Below, piece after piece: positions 16,880 to 25,717 of a stretch of DNA of 64,000 nucleotides. The DNA is from an uncultured Oscillospiraceae bacterium (GTDB taxonomy: Bacteria; Bacillota; Clostridia; Oscillospirales; Acutalibacteraceae). A program made the position numbers and the translations under genes. Under the pieces are notes generated by a model. It was not told the origin of the DNA. It saw only the letters and a program-made list of their open reading frames with translations, and ran no database searches. Where the stretch lies: contig UQDO01000001.1 in NCBI GenBank assembly GCA_900539855.1, positions 77,769 through 141,768 on the forward strand, given 5' to 3'. Position 1 is the first letter of the stretch, and every line of letters begins with the position of its first letter.

Positions 16880-17371
16880 ACGAGATTTGTCCGGTACATT
16901 TTAGTTTTTGCCGTTATTTTTACGGCTGCCGGATGTTCAAATTCAATGAGCGCTCCCTCCCCCATTCTTAAAAACTTTTCCTGCAATTTCAATATTGAAG
17001 ATACCGATTTTTGCGGCACATTATCCTATGATGGCGACCGAGATCTCACCGTTACCATATCGGAGCCGTCGTTTCTGACCGGCGGTAAGCTTATCTGCTC
17101 AGAGGATGGCGTATCGCTCGAATTTTCCGATTTTTACAGGAAATATCCTCCGGGCAATTTGCCTGAAATATCAACTGTTCAGTATTTGTATCTTTCAGTT
17201 CCCGATGCCGAAGAAAGGCAGGTAATGTCTGACCGCAGCGGATATTATATTGAAGGTACCTGCAAATGCGGAGACTACAGACTGTATATTAATGAAACCG
17301 GTTTTATCACTAAGGCAGAGTTTTTTTCTACAGATAAAACGGTTTATTTTGACGGACACACTAAAGCATAA
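16880..17371 (+). CDS. Small lipoprotein with apparent ACG start
   Basis: Function not recognised. Read in frame from 16880, the protein begins RFVRYILVFAVIFTAAGC: a charged N-region, hydrophobic core and a lipobox (TAAGC), so it is a predicted membrane-anchored lipoprotein of about 163 residues. No ATG, GTG or TTG occurs in frame between the preceding stop (16868-16870) and the lipobox. The codon in the correct place after the GGTGG ribosome site (16871-16875) is ACG; ATT at 16877 is the only other weak candidate. A conventional call would start at ATG 16946 and lose the signal peptide. It lies 9 nt after nnr and 15 nt before the TetR gene. Confidence 0.65.
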   Translation, partial: TRFVRYILVFAVIFTAAGCSNSMSAPSPILKNFSCNFNIEDTDFCGTLSYDGDRDLTVTISEPSFLTGGKLICSEDGVSLEFSDFYRKYPPGNLPEISTVQYLYLSVPDAEERQVMSDRSGYYIEGTCKCGDYRLYINETGFITKAEFFSTDKTVYFDGHTKA

Positions 17372-17386
17372 TTTAGGAGAATTAAA

Positions 17387-17947
17387 ATGCCACAGTTCAC
17401 TAAAAAAGCAATAATAGATTCAGTATTGCGGCTCGGTGCAGAAAAGCCGATAAACAAGGTGACGGTAAAGGATGTTGTGAACGACTGCGGCATTACAAGG
17501 AATACATTTTACTATTATTTCCGCGATATATATGATGTGCTCGAGAGCGTGCTCAATGCCGAGGTCGGAAAGCTTGATATTGCAAACGGCAGCTATGCCG
17601 AATATGAACAGGCCTTTTTCGGACTGACACAGTTTATATACGACCACAAAAAGACGCTTGTGAATCTTTACAATTCAATAGGTCATGAAAAGACCGAAAA
17701 ATATCTGTCAGATCGCCTGAGATCGACCGTTCTGACCCTTGTCCGCCGCGAGGCTGCCGGGCTTAACGCAACAGAGTCAGACCTTCAGATAATATCGATC
17801 TTTTATGAGCAGGCTATACTCGGAGTGCTTATTAAGTGGCTGAAAAACGAGCTGCCGGACGATTTAGGCTATGTTATGGAGCGTGTTGAAAAGATATTTG
17901 CAGGTCAGGTAAGATCAACGATAGAAAGCAGCGTTAAAAATCGTTAA
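17387..17947 (+). CDS. TetR/AcrR family regulator (DhaS-like)
   Basis: A 186-residue TetR-type protein. The N-terminal helix-turn-helix is seen in INKVTVKDVVNDCGITRN followed by TFYYYFRDIYDVLE, the usual TetR recognition helix. The C-terminal half is all-helical, as in the DhaS-like subgroup. GGAGAATTAAA precedes the ATG. It lies directly upstream of the FakB/FakA-like genes, so it may regulate fatty-acid uptake genes; a palindrome at 17956-17972 just after its stop is a possible binding site. The effector is unknown. Confidence 0.85.
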   Translation: MPQFTKKAIIDSVLRLGAEKPINKVTVKDVVNDCGITRNTFYYYFRDIYDVLESVLNAEVGKLDIANGSYAEYEQAFFGLTQFIYDHKKTLVNLYNSIGHEKTEKYLSDRLRSTVLTLVRREAAGLNATESDLQIISIFYEQAILGVLIKWLKNELPDDLGYVMERVEKIFAGQVRSTIESSVKNR

Positions 17948-17955
17948 AAATATTA

Positions 17956-17972
17956 ACAAGTCGTACACTTGT
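17956..17972. promoter_or_regulatory. Palindrome between tetR and the FakB-like gene
   Basis: ACAAGT and ACTTGT flank CGTAC, giving a 17-bp palindrome 9 nt after the TetR stop. It overlaps a candidate -35 (TTGTCG at 17969-17974) with TACAAT at 17993-17998, 18 nt apart. It may be a TetR-family operator for the downstream genes. Confidence 0.35.
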
Positions 17973-18000
17973 CGAAAAAGGTCATATTTTCGTACAATCG

Positions 18001-18035
18001 ATGCCGCCGTGTTCAGTTTTTGGATACGGCGGCAT
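18001..18035 (+). terminator. Hairpin after the TetR gene
   Basis: ATGCCGCCGT (18001-18010) pairs with ACGGCGGCAT (18026-18035). It lies between the TetR gene and the FakB-like gene; there is only a weak T-run after it, so it may be a partial terminator or leader stem. Confidence 0.45.
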
Positions 18036-18102
18036 GCTTTGTCTATGGACATAAATCTATCGGCAATATATTATAGTATAAAAATGACCGGAGGTATGAC
18101 TC

Positions 18103-18987
18103 ATGAATAAAGTGAAAATTATTACCGATTCCTGTTCCGATCTCAGCAGAGAGCTTCTGACAAAATACGACATAGATTATGCTAAAATGACAACCGTCTG
18201 CGAGGGCGTTCAGCAGGAGGCTTCCCTGCTTTGGGAATATTACAGCCCTAAGGAGCTGTACGACAAAATAAGAAACGGCATAAGAGTGACCACAACGCAG
18301 GTTCCGCCCGAGGAGTTTACAAGGATATTTGATCTTTACATAAATGATTATGATATTGTTTACATAGGCTGCTCTACCAAGCAGTCGGGCTCTGTAAACA
18401 CTGCTGCTGTCATTGCAAAGCAGTACAAGGAAAAGTATCCGGATTCTTCGATATATTGCATCGATTCGCTCAACGCCAGCATCGGCGAAGGCATGCTCGC
18501 CATAAAGGCAGCCGAAATGCGTGATGAAGGCAAATCCGCAAAAGAAATTTTTGACAGTGTAAGCGCTATGAGAAACAATGTCCGTGAATTTATTACGGTG
18601 CATACCCTCGAATACTTAAGAAGATGCGGCAGAGTCAAGGCTACGGCTGCGTTTTTCGGCAATCTGATGGGTGTAAAGCCTATTCTGATATCAGATGCCA
18701 ACGGTGCTCAGACCCCTGTAAAGAAGATCAAGGGCAGAAAAAATTCCTTTGCCGAGATAGTTAATCTTATGAAGGAAAACATTACAGACTCAGAGAACCA
18801 GACGATATACCTTGTTCATGCCGACTGCAATCCGGCAGAGATAGAAGCACTCAAAAACGAGACTCTTTCCAAAATCAAATGCAAGGACGTTTTGCCGCTT
18901 TATATAGGACCGATAATCGGAGCGTCGGTAGGTCCCGACGCAATAGGTCTTTTTGCCTTCGGTACCGAAGTGACATATGCGGTCTGA
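18103..18987 (+). CDS. fakB: DegV family protein, fatty-acid-binding FakB-like
   Basis: A 294-residue DegV-family protein. FakB proteins bind a fatty acid and present it to FakA, which phosphorylates it to acyl-phosphate. Family motifs are ITDSCSDLSRELL, the loop TTQVPPEEF, YIGCSTKQSGSVNTA, DSLNASIGEGML and the C-terminal IGPIIGASVGPDAIGLFAFG. GGAGGTATGACTC precedes ATG 18103. It is 25 nt upstream of the DAK2-domain gene, the matching kinase, which supports the FakB reading over a general DegV label. Which fatty acid is bound cannot be told. Confidence 0.85.
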   Translation: MNKVKIITDSCSDLSRELLTKYDIDYAKMTTVCEGVQQEASLLWEYYSPKELYDKIRNGIRVTTTQVPPEEFTRIFDLYINDYDIVYIGCSTKQSGSVNTAAVIAKQYKEKYPDSSIYCIDSLNASIGEGMLAIKAAEMRDEGKSAKEIFDSVSAMRNNVREFITVHTLEYLRRCGRVKATAAFFGNLMGVKPILISDANGAQTPVKKIKGRKNSFAEIVNLMKENITDSENQTIYLVHADCNPAEIEALKNETLSKIKCKDVLPLYIGPIIGASVGPDAIGLFAFGTEVTYAV

Positions 18988-19012
18988 CCGATAAAAATGT
19001 GAGGAGATAAAC

Positions 19013-20698
19013 ATGCCTGTAACTGAACTTGACTCAGCGCAGTTTGCAAACATGCTGAGGGGCGGATATGAAAATTTAAAACAGAACGCAGCGAGGATCA
19101 ACGACCTTAACGTATTCCCTATTCCGGACGGCGACACCGGCAGCAACATGCAGATGACCTTTGAGGGCGGCATAAAGGCTCTTGACGGCAATTCATTTGA
19201 CTCGCTCGGCGGAGTTTCCCGGAGCGTAGCAAAAGGCATGCTGCTGAGTGCCAGAGGCAATTCCGGAGTTATACTGTCGCAGCTGTTTGAAGGTATAGCC
19301 AAGGGCTTCAAGGATCTTGAAACGGCAAATATAAATGAGATAGGCTCAGCCTTCAAATGCGGCGTCCGGCAGGCATACGACGCGGTGCTCACCCCTACCG
19401 AGGGCACGATACTGACCGTCTCAAGAGAAGCTGCCGATTATGCGTGCAGCAGGATAAACGACGGCTGCACACTTGAGTCGTTCATGAACGATTATGCCGC
19501 AGAAATGAAGCGTTCACTTGAAAGAACGCCCGAACTGCTCAATGTTTTAAAGGAGGCAGGAGTCGTTGACAGCGGCGGCGCCGGTCTTGTTGCCATAACA
19601 GAGGGCATGATATCTTCATTGTCGGGCGACAATATTTCCGAAACTCAAATTTCCGATACGCACAGTGCGACATCGGCGCCTGATCTCGATCTATTTACCG
19701 AGGACAGCGTTATGGAGTTCGGATATTGCACCGAATTTTTACTGCGGCTGCAAAAATGCAAAACCGATATAGAAAGCTTTGAGCTGAGTACAATTAAGGA
19801 TTATCTTGAAACCGTCGGCAATTCAATAGTCGCACTGCAGAACGGTACTATTGTAAAGGTGCATGTACATACTATGGAACCAGGTAAGGTTCTCAATTAC
19901 TGCCAGCAGTTCGGTGAATTTCTGACGCTCAAGATCGAGAACATGTCGCTCCAGCACAACGGGGTCAAGGCAGCAGAAGAGCATAAGTCTGATGACATAA
20001 AGCCGGCACCGGAAAAGTCTGACCGCAAAAAATTCGGGATAGTCGCCGTTGCAAGCGGCGATGGTCTTAAAAACACGTTTTCCGAATTCGGCGCAGATGT
20101 TGTAATAGACGGCGGACAGACAATGAATCCCTCATCCGACGATTTTATCAAGGCATTTGATAAGGTCAATGCAGAGGTTTGCTTTGTCTTTCCCGACAAT
20201 TCCAACATAATTTTGGCGGCGCGTCAGGCAGCCGAGCTTTACAAGGACTCTGAGATCCGAGTTATTGAAAGCAAAAACATCGGTGAAGGCTATGCGGCAC
20301 TTTCGATGATAGATTTTACAAGTGGCGACAAGGACGTAATAGAGCAGAACTTCAAGGATGCCATGACAGGGATAACGACCGGAATGATATCAAGATCGGT
20401 GAGAGATGCGAGGGTCGGAAAAGTTGATGTCAAAAAGGATCAGTTTATAGGTATTTCAGGCAAGAAAATAATTGCCGCTGCCGACAGCAAGATAGACGCT
20501 GCCCTTATTACTGCCGATGAGCTGCTGAACGGCGACGCCGAAAACTGTGAATTTATTGTTGCAATATACGGCAAAAAGTCGTATAATGATGAAATCGAGA
20601 TGTTAAAGGAACAAATGGAGAAAAAGCATCCGAGCCTTGAATTTTACGGCATTTACGGCGGTCAGGATGTTTATGATCTTATACTGATATTTGAATAA
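19013..20698 (+). CDS. fakA: DAK2 domain fatty acid kinase FakA-like
   Basis: A 561-residue protein matching the FakA/YloV layout. The N-terminal DAK2 (DhaL-like) nucleotide domain (about 1-200) has FPIPDGDTGSNM with the metal-binding aspartates, SARGNSGVILSQLFEG, and VDSGGAGLV. A middle region (about 230-330, EFGYCTEFLL, KVHVHTMEPGKVL) and a C-terminal EDD/DegV-like domain (about 345-561, GIVAVASGDGL, DGGQTMNPSSDDF) follow. FakA uses ATP to phosphorylate a FakB-bound fatty acid. Downstream plsY consumes acyl-phosphate, so the cluster is coherent. GAGGAG precedes ATG 19013. Confidence 0.9.
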   Translation: MPVTELDSAQFANMLRGGYENLKQNAARINDLNVFPIPDGDTGSNMQMTFEGGIKALDGNSFDSLGGVSRSVAKGMLLSARGNSGVILSQLFEGIAKGFKDLETANINEIGSAFKCGVRQAYDAVLTPTEGTILTVSREAADYACSRINDGCTLESFMNDYAAEMKRSLERTPELLNVLKEAGVVDSGGAGLVAITEGMISSLSGDNISETQISDTHSATSAPDLDLFTEDSVMEFGYCTEFLLRLQKCKTDIESFELSTIKDYLETVGNSIVALQNGTIVKVHVHTMEPGKVLNYCQQFGEFLTLKIENMSLQHNGVKAAEEHKSDDIKPAPEKSDRKKFGIVAVASGDGLKNTFSEFGADVVIDGGQTMNPSSDDFIKAFDKVNAEVCFVFPDNSNIILAARQAAELYKDSEIRVIESKNIGEGYAALSMIDFTSGDKDVIEQNFKDAMTGITTGMISRSVRDARVGKVDVKKDQFIGISGKKIIAAADSKIDAALITADELLNGDAENCEFIVAIYGKKSYNDEIEMLKEQMEKKHPSLEFYGIYGGQDVYDLILIFE

Positions 20699-20717
20699 AT
20701 TTTGCGAGGTGGAGAAA

Positions 20718-21959
20718 ATGCCGGCTGTTTTTACAAAGGAAATGAAGAAGGATTATACCATACTTCTTCCCGACATATTCCCCGTCCACATGGATCTTAT
20801 AAAAGAGATATTCAAAATGTACGGCTATAAAGTGGAGGTACTGCATTATGAAGGTCAGCAGGTCATAGATACCGGTCTGAAGCATCTTCATAACGACATG
20901 TGCTACCCTGCCATATGCTCACTCGGTCAGCTGTTGTACGCGCTTGAATGTGGGGATTACGACACCCACAAGGTCGCTTTGATGCAGTTCCAGACCGGCG
21001 GCGGATGCAGGGCGTCAAACTACATATGGCTGCTGAGAAAAGCGCTCAAAAACATGGACATGGACTATGTTCCCGTTCTGTCTCTGAGCTTCGGCAAGGT
21101 GGAAAAATCACCGGGCTTTAAAATAACGCCAATGATGATCATAAAGGGCATCGTTGCCGTCATGTACGGTGACATGATAATGCTGCTCCGCAATCAGATA
21201 AAGCCTTATGAGATAACGCCCGGCAGCACAGACAAGGTCGTTGACCGCTGGAATAAAGAGCTTATCCGCCAATTCAGCCACAACCGTGGGCTTTTCGGTC
21301 GCGGTATCAGTAAAAATCTTTCCGCAATGGTAAGCGATTTCAGGGCCATACCTATTAAAAGAACAAAAAAAACAAAGGTTGGCATCGTCGGGGAAATATA
21401 TGTAAAATACTCACAGTTCGGCAACAACGGTCTTGAAGCATTTTTAGCCTCAGAGGGCTGTGAATTCATGGTTCCCGGTGTTCTGAGCTTTATCGAATAC
21501 TGCTTTTCCGACGCATCGGTTGACCATATATACTACGGCTGCGGTCTTAAAAAACTGTTCATCAATAATTTGTTGGGGAGCGTCATAGCTGGACTTGAAA
21601 AGCATCTTCTTGACGCATTAAAGCCGTACCCTGACATTATATCCCCCACACCGTTCAAGGAAACTGAAGCTCTTGCCGATAAGGTCATAGACCGCGGCGT
21701 AAAAATGGGTGAGGGCTGGCTTCTTACGGCTGAAATGGCTGAGCTTATAGAAAAGGGCTACAACAATATAATATGTGCACAGCCTTTCGGCTGCCTGCCG
21801 AACCATATAGTCGGTAAGGGCGTTATAAGAACGCTCAAGAGCATGTATCCGGGCGCCAACATCTGCCCTGTTGATTACGATTCCGGCGCATCAAAGGTAA
21901 ATCAGGAAAACCGCATAAAGCTTATGCTGTCAGTAGACAGAGAGGAGACGTTAGCATGA
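20718..21959 (+). CDS. 2-hydroxyacyl-CoA dehydratase activase-related protein (COG3581 type)
   Basis: A 413-residue protein of the COG3581 type, which in many anaerobes is the C-terminal part of a very large activase-related polypeptide. Motifs include HNDMCYPAICSLGQLLYAL, QTGGGCRASNYIW, VGIVGEIYVKYSQFGN and CAQPFGCLPNHIVGKG, with several cysteines suited to an Fe-S cluster. GAGGTGGAG precedes ATG 20718; an earlier in-frame codon lacks an RBS. It overlaps the next gene by 4 nt (ATGA at 21956-21959). Biochemical role unknown; here it forms one half of a split system inside a lipid gene cluster. Confidence 0.8.
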   Translation: MPAVFTKEMKKDYTILLPDIFPVHMDLIKEIFKMYGYKVEVLHYEGQQVIDTGLKHLHNDMCYPAICSLGQLLYALECGDYDTHKVALMQFQTGGGCRASNYIWLLRKALKNMDMDYVPVLSLSFGKVEKSPGFKITPMMIIKGIVAVMYGDMIMLLRNQIKPYEITPGSTDKVVDRWNKELIRQFSHNRGLFGRGISKNLSAMVSDFRAIPIKRTKKTKVGIVGEIYVKYSQFGNNGLEAFLASEGCEFMVPGVLSFIEYCFSDASVDHIYYGCGLKKLFINNLLGSVIAGLEKHLLDALKPYPDIISPTPFKETEALADKVIDRGVKMGEGWLLTAEMAELIEKGYNNIICAQPFGCLPNHIVGKGVIRTLKSMYPGANICPVDYDSGASKVNQENRIKLMLSVDREETLA

Positions 21960-24883
21960 AGAGAATAGGACTTGATGTCGGTTCAACTACCATCAAGTGC
22001 GTTGTTACCGACGAAAGCGGTAACATACTGTTTTCGGATTATAAACGCCACCTTTCCAAAATTTCCGAAATGACATTCGAGCTGCTTAACACAATATGCG
22101 AAAAAATACCTGACAGTGAAATGATAATCTCGGTCTCGGGCTCTGCCGGAATGGGCATGGCTGAGGACCTTTCAATACCCTTCATACAAGAGGTCTATGC
22201 TACTAAAACAGCGGTAAGCAGACTGCTTCCCGATACCGATACCGTAATTGAGCTTGGCGGAGAGGACGCAAAGATACTTTTCCTTTCCGGCGGGCTTGAG
22301 GTGCGTATGAATGGCACCTGTGCGGGTGGTACCGGTGCGTTTATCGACCAGATGGCGTCTTTGATGAACGTCACACCTACCAAGCTGAACGAGCTCTCAA
22401 AGCAGCATGAAAAGGTATATACCATTGCTTCACGCTGCGGAGTTTTTGCTAAGTCCGATATTCAGCCTCTTATCAACCAGGGCGCGCGCAAGGAGGATAT
22501 AGCTGCCAGCATTTTTTATGCGGTCGTCAACCAGACCATAGCAGGTCTTGCACAGGGACGTGAGATTAAAGGCAACATCCTTTATCTCGGCGGTCCGCTG
22601 ACATTTATGTCGGGGCTTCGCGAGGCTTTTGACGATGTTCTGAAGTGCAAGGGCTTATGTCCCGAAAATTCGCTGTATTTTGTTGCAATGGGCGCTGCAA
22701 TGTCGCCGTCAGGCAAGCCGTTCAATGTCAGAAAGCTTGCAGAAACGACCGCCGTGTATTCGTCATCAGGCGGTTATAAAAGCTGCCCTCCCCTGTTTTC
22801 GTCGAAGGAGGATTATGACGCGTTCAAAAAACGCCACAATCACGACTCAGACAATATAGGATATATAGATAAGCCGGCAGGTGAAATGTACTTAGGAATA
22901 GACGCCGGCTCCACCACCGTCAAGGCTGTGCTGTGCGACAAAAACGGTAATATTTTAAAAAGCAGCTATTCAAGCAACAACGGCAACTCCGTACCTATCG
23001 TCAAGGCGTTTTTAGAGGAAATGTATGCAGAGTATCCCGATATAAACATCGTATCATCGGCTGTTACAGGATATGGTGAAGATATCATCCGCAACGCGTT
23101 TCATATCGACAACGGCGTTGTTGAGACCATTGCACACTACACCGCAGCGGAAAAATTCCGTAAGGATGTTGATTTTATCATAGACATCGGAGGACAGGAC
23201 ATAAAATGCTTCAAAATACGCAACGGAGCGATAGATAACATATTCCTCAACGAGGCATGTTCGTCGGGCTGCGGATCGTTTTTGCAGACATTTGCCGCCG
23301 CTCTCGGCTACAGTATAGCCGATTTTTCAAAGGAAGGTCTTTTTGCCGATCGTCCGGTCGATCTCGGCTCGCGCTGCACCGTGTTTATGAACAGCTCGGT
23401 CAAGCAGGCGCAGAAGGACGGCGCATCGGTCAGCAATATTTCAGCCGGTCTTTCAATAAGCGTTGTCAAAAACGCGCTGTACAAAGTCATTCGCTGCGAT
23501 AATCCCGATTCTCTCGGCAAAAATATAGTCGTGCAGGGCGGCACGTTTTTGAACGATGCCGTGCTCCGCGCATTTGAAAAAGAGACCGGAAGAAACGTTA
23601 TAAGACCGTCGATATCGGGACTTATGGGAGCATACGGTGCCGCGCTTTATGCAATAAAGAAAAGCAAAGCATCTGATAAAAGCGGACTTATTACAGCCGA
23701 CGGCTTAAAGAGTTTTTCACACAGCGTCAAGGCGATAGTCTGCAATGGCTGCAGCAACCACTGCCGGCTGACTGTAAATACCTTTGGCGACAAAGGACGC
23801 TACATAGCCGGAAACCGCTGTGAAAAACCGCTGGGACTGCCGAAGCAAAAGGAAAAGTTCAATCTGTTCAAATATAAAAATGAGCTGCTCGGCAAATACA
23901 GGACCAACGAGCGCATTGAAGGCAAACCGACTATCGGAATACCGATGGCGCTCAATATGTATGAGCTGCTGCCATTCTGGTACACGCTGTTTAAAAAGCT
24001 CGGTTTCAATGTTATAGTCTCCCCTGTTTCAACAAGAAAGCTCTACCTTGAAGGTCAGCATACCATTCCGTCGGACACAGTATGCTATCCTGCAAAAATG
24101 GTGCACGGGCATGTGGAAGCATTGATAAAGGAAGATGTCGACGCCATTTTTTATCCGAGCATGAGCTACAATGTTGACGAGCATCTCGGAGATAACCACT
24201 ATAACTGCCCTGTTGTTGCCTATTATCCTGAGGTTATCAAGGCAAATGTAAGGGATCTTGGCAGCATTAAATTTATTTATGACTTTATAGGACTAAACAA
24301 CCGCAAATATTTTCCCAAACGCTTCGGTCAGATACTTGAAAAATATTTCGGCAAATATCCGCAGTCGGCGATCAAATCCGCTGCTGATGCTGCGTATGCC
24401 GAATATGAGGGTCACATGGCTGATATAAGACGTAAGGGCACTGAATATATCGAAATCGCCAAGCAGCGCAAAATGCCTGTTATCGTCCTTTCCGGCAGAC
24501 CGTATCATGTCGATCCCGAGATAAACCACGGTATCGACGATCTTATATGCGATCTCGGCGCGGTGGTTGTGACCGAGGACAGCGTAAGCGCAAACGAAAC
24601 AAAATTCAAAACGACCGTGCTCAATCAGTGGACCTACCATTCGAGGCTGTATGCGGCTGCGAAATTTGTTTCAGAAGCTCCCGGTGACTGCAGCATAAAT
24701 CTCGTACAGCTCGTATCGTTCGGCTGCGGTGTCGACGCCGTGACATCTGATGAAACAAGAGCTATAATCGAGCGCAGCGGAAAAATATACACCCTTATAA
24801 AAATAGATGAGATTACCAACACCGGCGCTGTAAAGATAAGGCTTCGCAGCCTGTTTGCCGTGCTTGGCGACGAAAGGAATTAG
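21956..24883 (+). CDS. Acyl-CoA dehydratase activase-like protein, double ASKHA domain plus DUF2229
   Basis: A 975-residue protein with two BcrAD/BadFG-type ATPase domains. The first (about 1-265) begins MKRIGLDVGSTTIKC and has the Fe-S motif region NGTCAGGTGAFIDQM and SRCGVFAKSDI; the second (about 305-570) begins YLGIDAGSTTVKAVLCD with EACSSGCGSFLQ and GSRCTVFMNSSV. A cysteine cluster (CNGCSNHC, then NRCEKPLG) follows, and the last third is DUF2229-like (TIGIPMALNMYELLPFW, DTVCYPAKMVHGHVEAL, LSGRPYHVDPEINHG). Activases use ATP to inject electrons into a dehydratase, but no dehydratase subunits are near, so the partner is unknown. It overlaps the COG3581 gene and precedes plsY by 9 nt. Confidence 0.85.
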   Translation: MKRIGLDVGSTTIKCVVTDESGNILFSDYKRHLSKISEMTFELLNTICEKIPDSEMIISVSGSAGMGMAEDLSIPFIQEVYATKTAVSRLLPDTDTVIELGGEDAKILFLSGGLEVRMNGTCAGGTGAFIDQMASLMNVTPTKLNELSKQHEKVYTIASRCGVFAKSDIQPLINQGARKEDIAASIFYAVVNQTIAGLAQGREIKGNILYLGGPLTFMSGLREAFDDVLKCKGLCPENSLYFVAMGAAMSPSGKPFNVRKLAETTAVYSSSGGYKSCPPLFSSKEDYDAFKKRHNHDSDNIGYIDKPAGEMYLGIDAGSTTVKAVLCDKNGNILKSSYSSNNGNSVPIVKAFLEEMYAEYPDINIVSSAVTGYGEDIIRNAFHIDNGVVETIAHYTAAEKFRKDVDFIIDIGGQDIKCFKIRNGAIDNIFLNEACSSGCGSFLQTFAAALGYSIADFSKEGLFADRPVDLGSRCTVFMNSSVKQAQKDGASVSNISAGLSISVVKNALYKVIRCDNPDSLGKNIVVQGGTFLNDAVLRAFEKETGRNVIRPSISGLMGAYGAALYAIKKSKASDKSGLITADGLKSFSHSVKAIVCNGCSNHCRLTVNTFGDKGRYIAGNRCEKPLGLPKQKEKFNLFKYKNELLGKYRTNERIEGKPTIGIPMALNMYELLPFWYTLFKKLGFNVIVSPVSTRKLYLEGQHTIPSDTVCYPAKMVHGHVEALIKEDVDAIFYPSMSYNVDEHLGDNHYNCPVVAYYPEVIKANVRDLGSIKFIYDFIGLNNRKYFPKRFGQILEKYFGKYPQSAIKSAADAAYAEYEGHMADIRRKGTEYIEIAKQRKMPVIVLSGRPYHVDPEINHGIDDLICDLGAVVVTEDSVSANETKFKTTVLNQWTYHSRLYAAAKFVSEAPGDCSINLVQLVSFGCGVDAVTSDETRAIIERSGKIYTLIKIDEITNTGAVKIRLRSLFAVLGDERN

Positions 24884-24892
24884 TGTCACCTT

Positions 24893-25522
24893 ATGTTTTA
24901 TGTTCTTTGTATTGCCTTTTCGGCTTTATCATACCTTTCGGGCGGTCTGAACGGTGCAATAATGCTGTCAAAAGCGCTTTACGGTGAGGATATAAGAGAA
25001 AAAGGCAGCGGCAATCCCGGCTTTACCAATTTCAAGCGTGTTTACGGCGGAGCGTCGGCGTGGTTTGTTATGCTTATAGACAGCTTAAAGACTGTAGTTC
25101 CGCTGCTTGCGGCATGTATTACCTTTGACGCGCTTTATGACATGTGGCAATTTGCCGCCGCAATGTGCGGATTTTTTGCAATGCTCGGTCATGCATATCC
25201 CCTGCTTTACAAATTCAAGGGCGGCAAAGCGTTTATAACCGGCGAAACGGTCGTGTGGTTTGTTGACTGGCACGTCGGGATAGTTGTAACGGCTGTGTTT
25301 CTGATACTTCTATTTACGCTGCATTACATGTCGGTCGCCTCTATAGTCTCTGCGGTGCTGAATCCCGTATTGCTTTGCATTTTTGGCTTTTCAACGCCGT
25401 TCGTGCTTGTTTTTTCGGTACTTTCGGCGGCACTCCTTGTATGGCGCCATAAAGCCAACATCATACGGCTGTTAAATCACGAGGAAAGCAAATTCTATTT
25501 CAAGAAAAAGGCTTCGGTATAG
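24893..25522 (+). CDS. plsY: Acyl-phosphate:glycerol-3-phosphate acyltransferase PlsY
   Basis: A 209-residue integral membrane enzyme that moves an acyl group from acyl-phosphate to glycerol-3-phosphate, the first step of phospholipid synthesis. The three family motifs are present: SGGLNGAIMLSKALYGEDIR with EKGSGNPGFTNFKRVYG (motif 1), GHAYPLLYKFKGGKAF (motif 2) and a third, more variable, hydrophobic loop. About five to seven membrane segments are visible. It is the last gene of the cluster that holds FakB- and FakA-like proteins, which make its substrate. The ATG at 24893 is 9 nt after the upstream stop. Confidence 0.92.
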   Translation: MFYVLCIAFSALSYLSGGLNGAIMLSKALYGEDIREKGSGNPGFTNFKRVYGGASAWFVMLIDSLKTVVPLLAACITFDALYDMWQFAAAMCGFFAMLGHAYPLLYKFKGGKAFITGETVVWFVDWHVGIVVTAVFLILLFTLHYMSVASIVSAVLNPVLLCIFGFSTPFVLVFSVLSAALLVWRHKANIIRLLNHEESKFYFKKKASV

Positions 25523-25659
25523 TTAAAACAAAAGATGTAAACCGATAATAGCATACAAAGTATGGGCGTAAAACAAAGCGGCAGAGCATGCCCCTGCCCT
25601 GCCTCTGTCATTATTTCATTACGCAGCTAAACTAAAACTTATATTACTGCCCTTATAAA

Positions 25660-25697
25660 CAACAAGCTGCCGGGTCAAAAGACCCGGCAGCTTGTTG
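25660..25697. terminator. Bidirectional terminator between plsY and rhaA
   Basis: A perfect 17-bp stem (25660-25676 with 25681-25697) with an AAAA loop separates two converging genes. T-rich sequence follows on both strands, most clearly on the minus strand for rhaA. The rest of the 195-bp gap shows nothing else. Confidence 0.85.
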
Positions 25698-25717
25698 TTT
25701 CGATCATTCCATATAAC

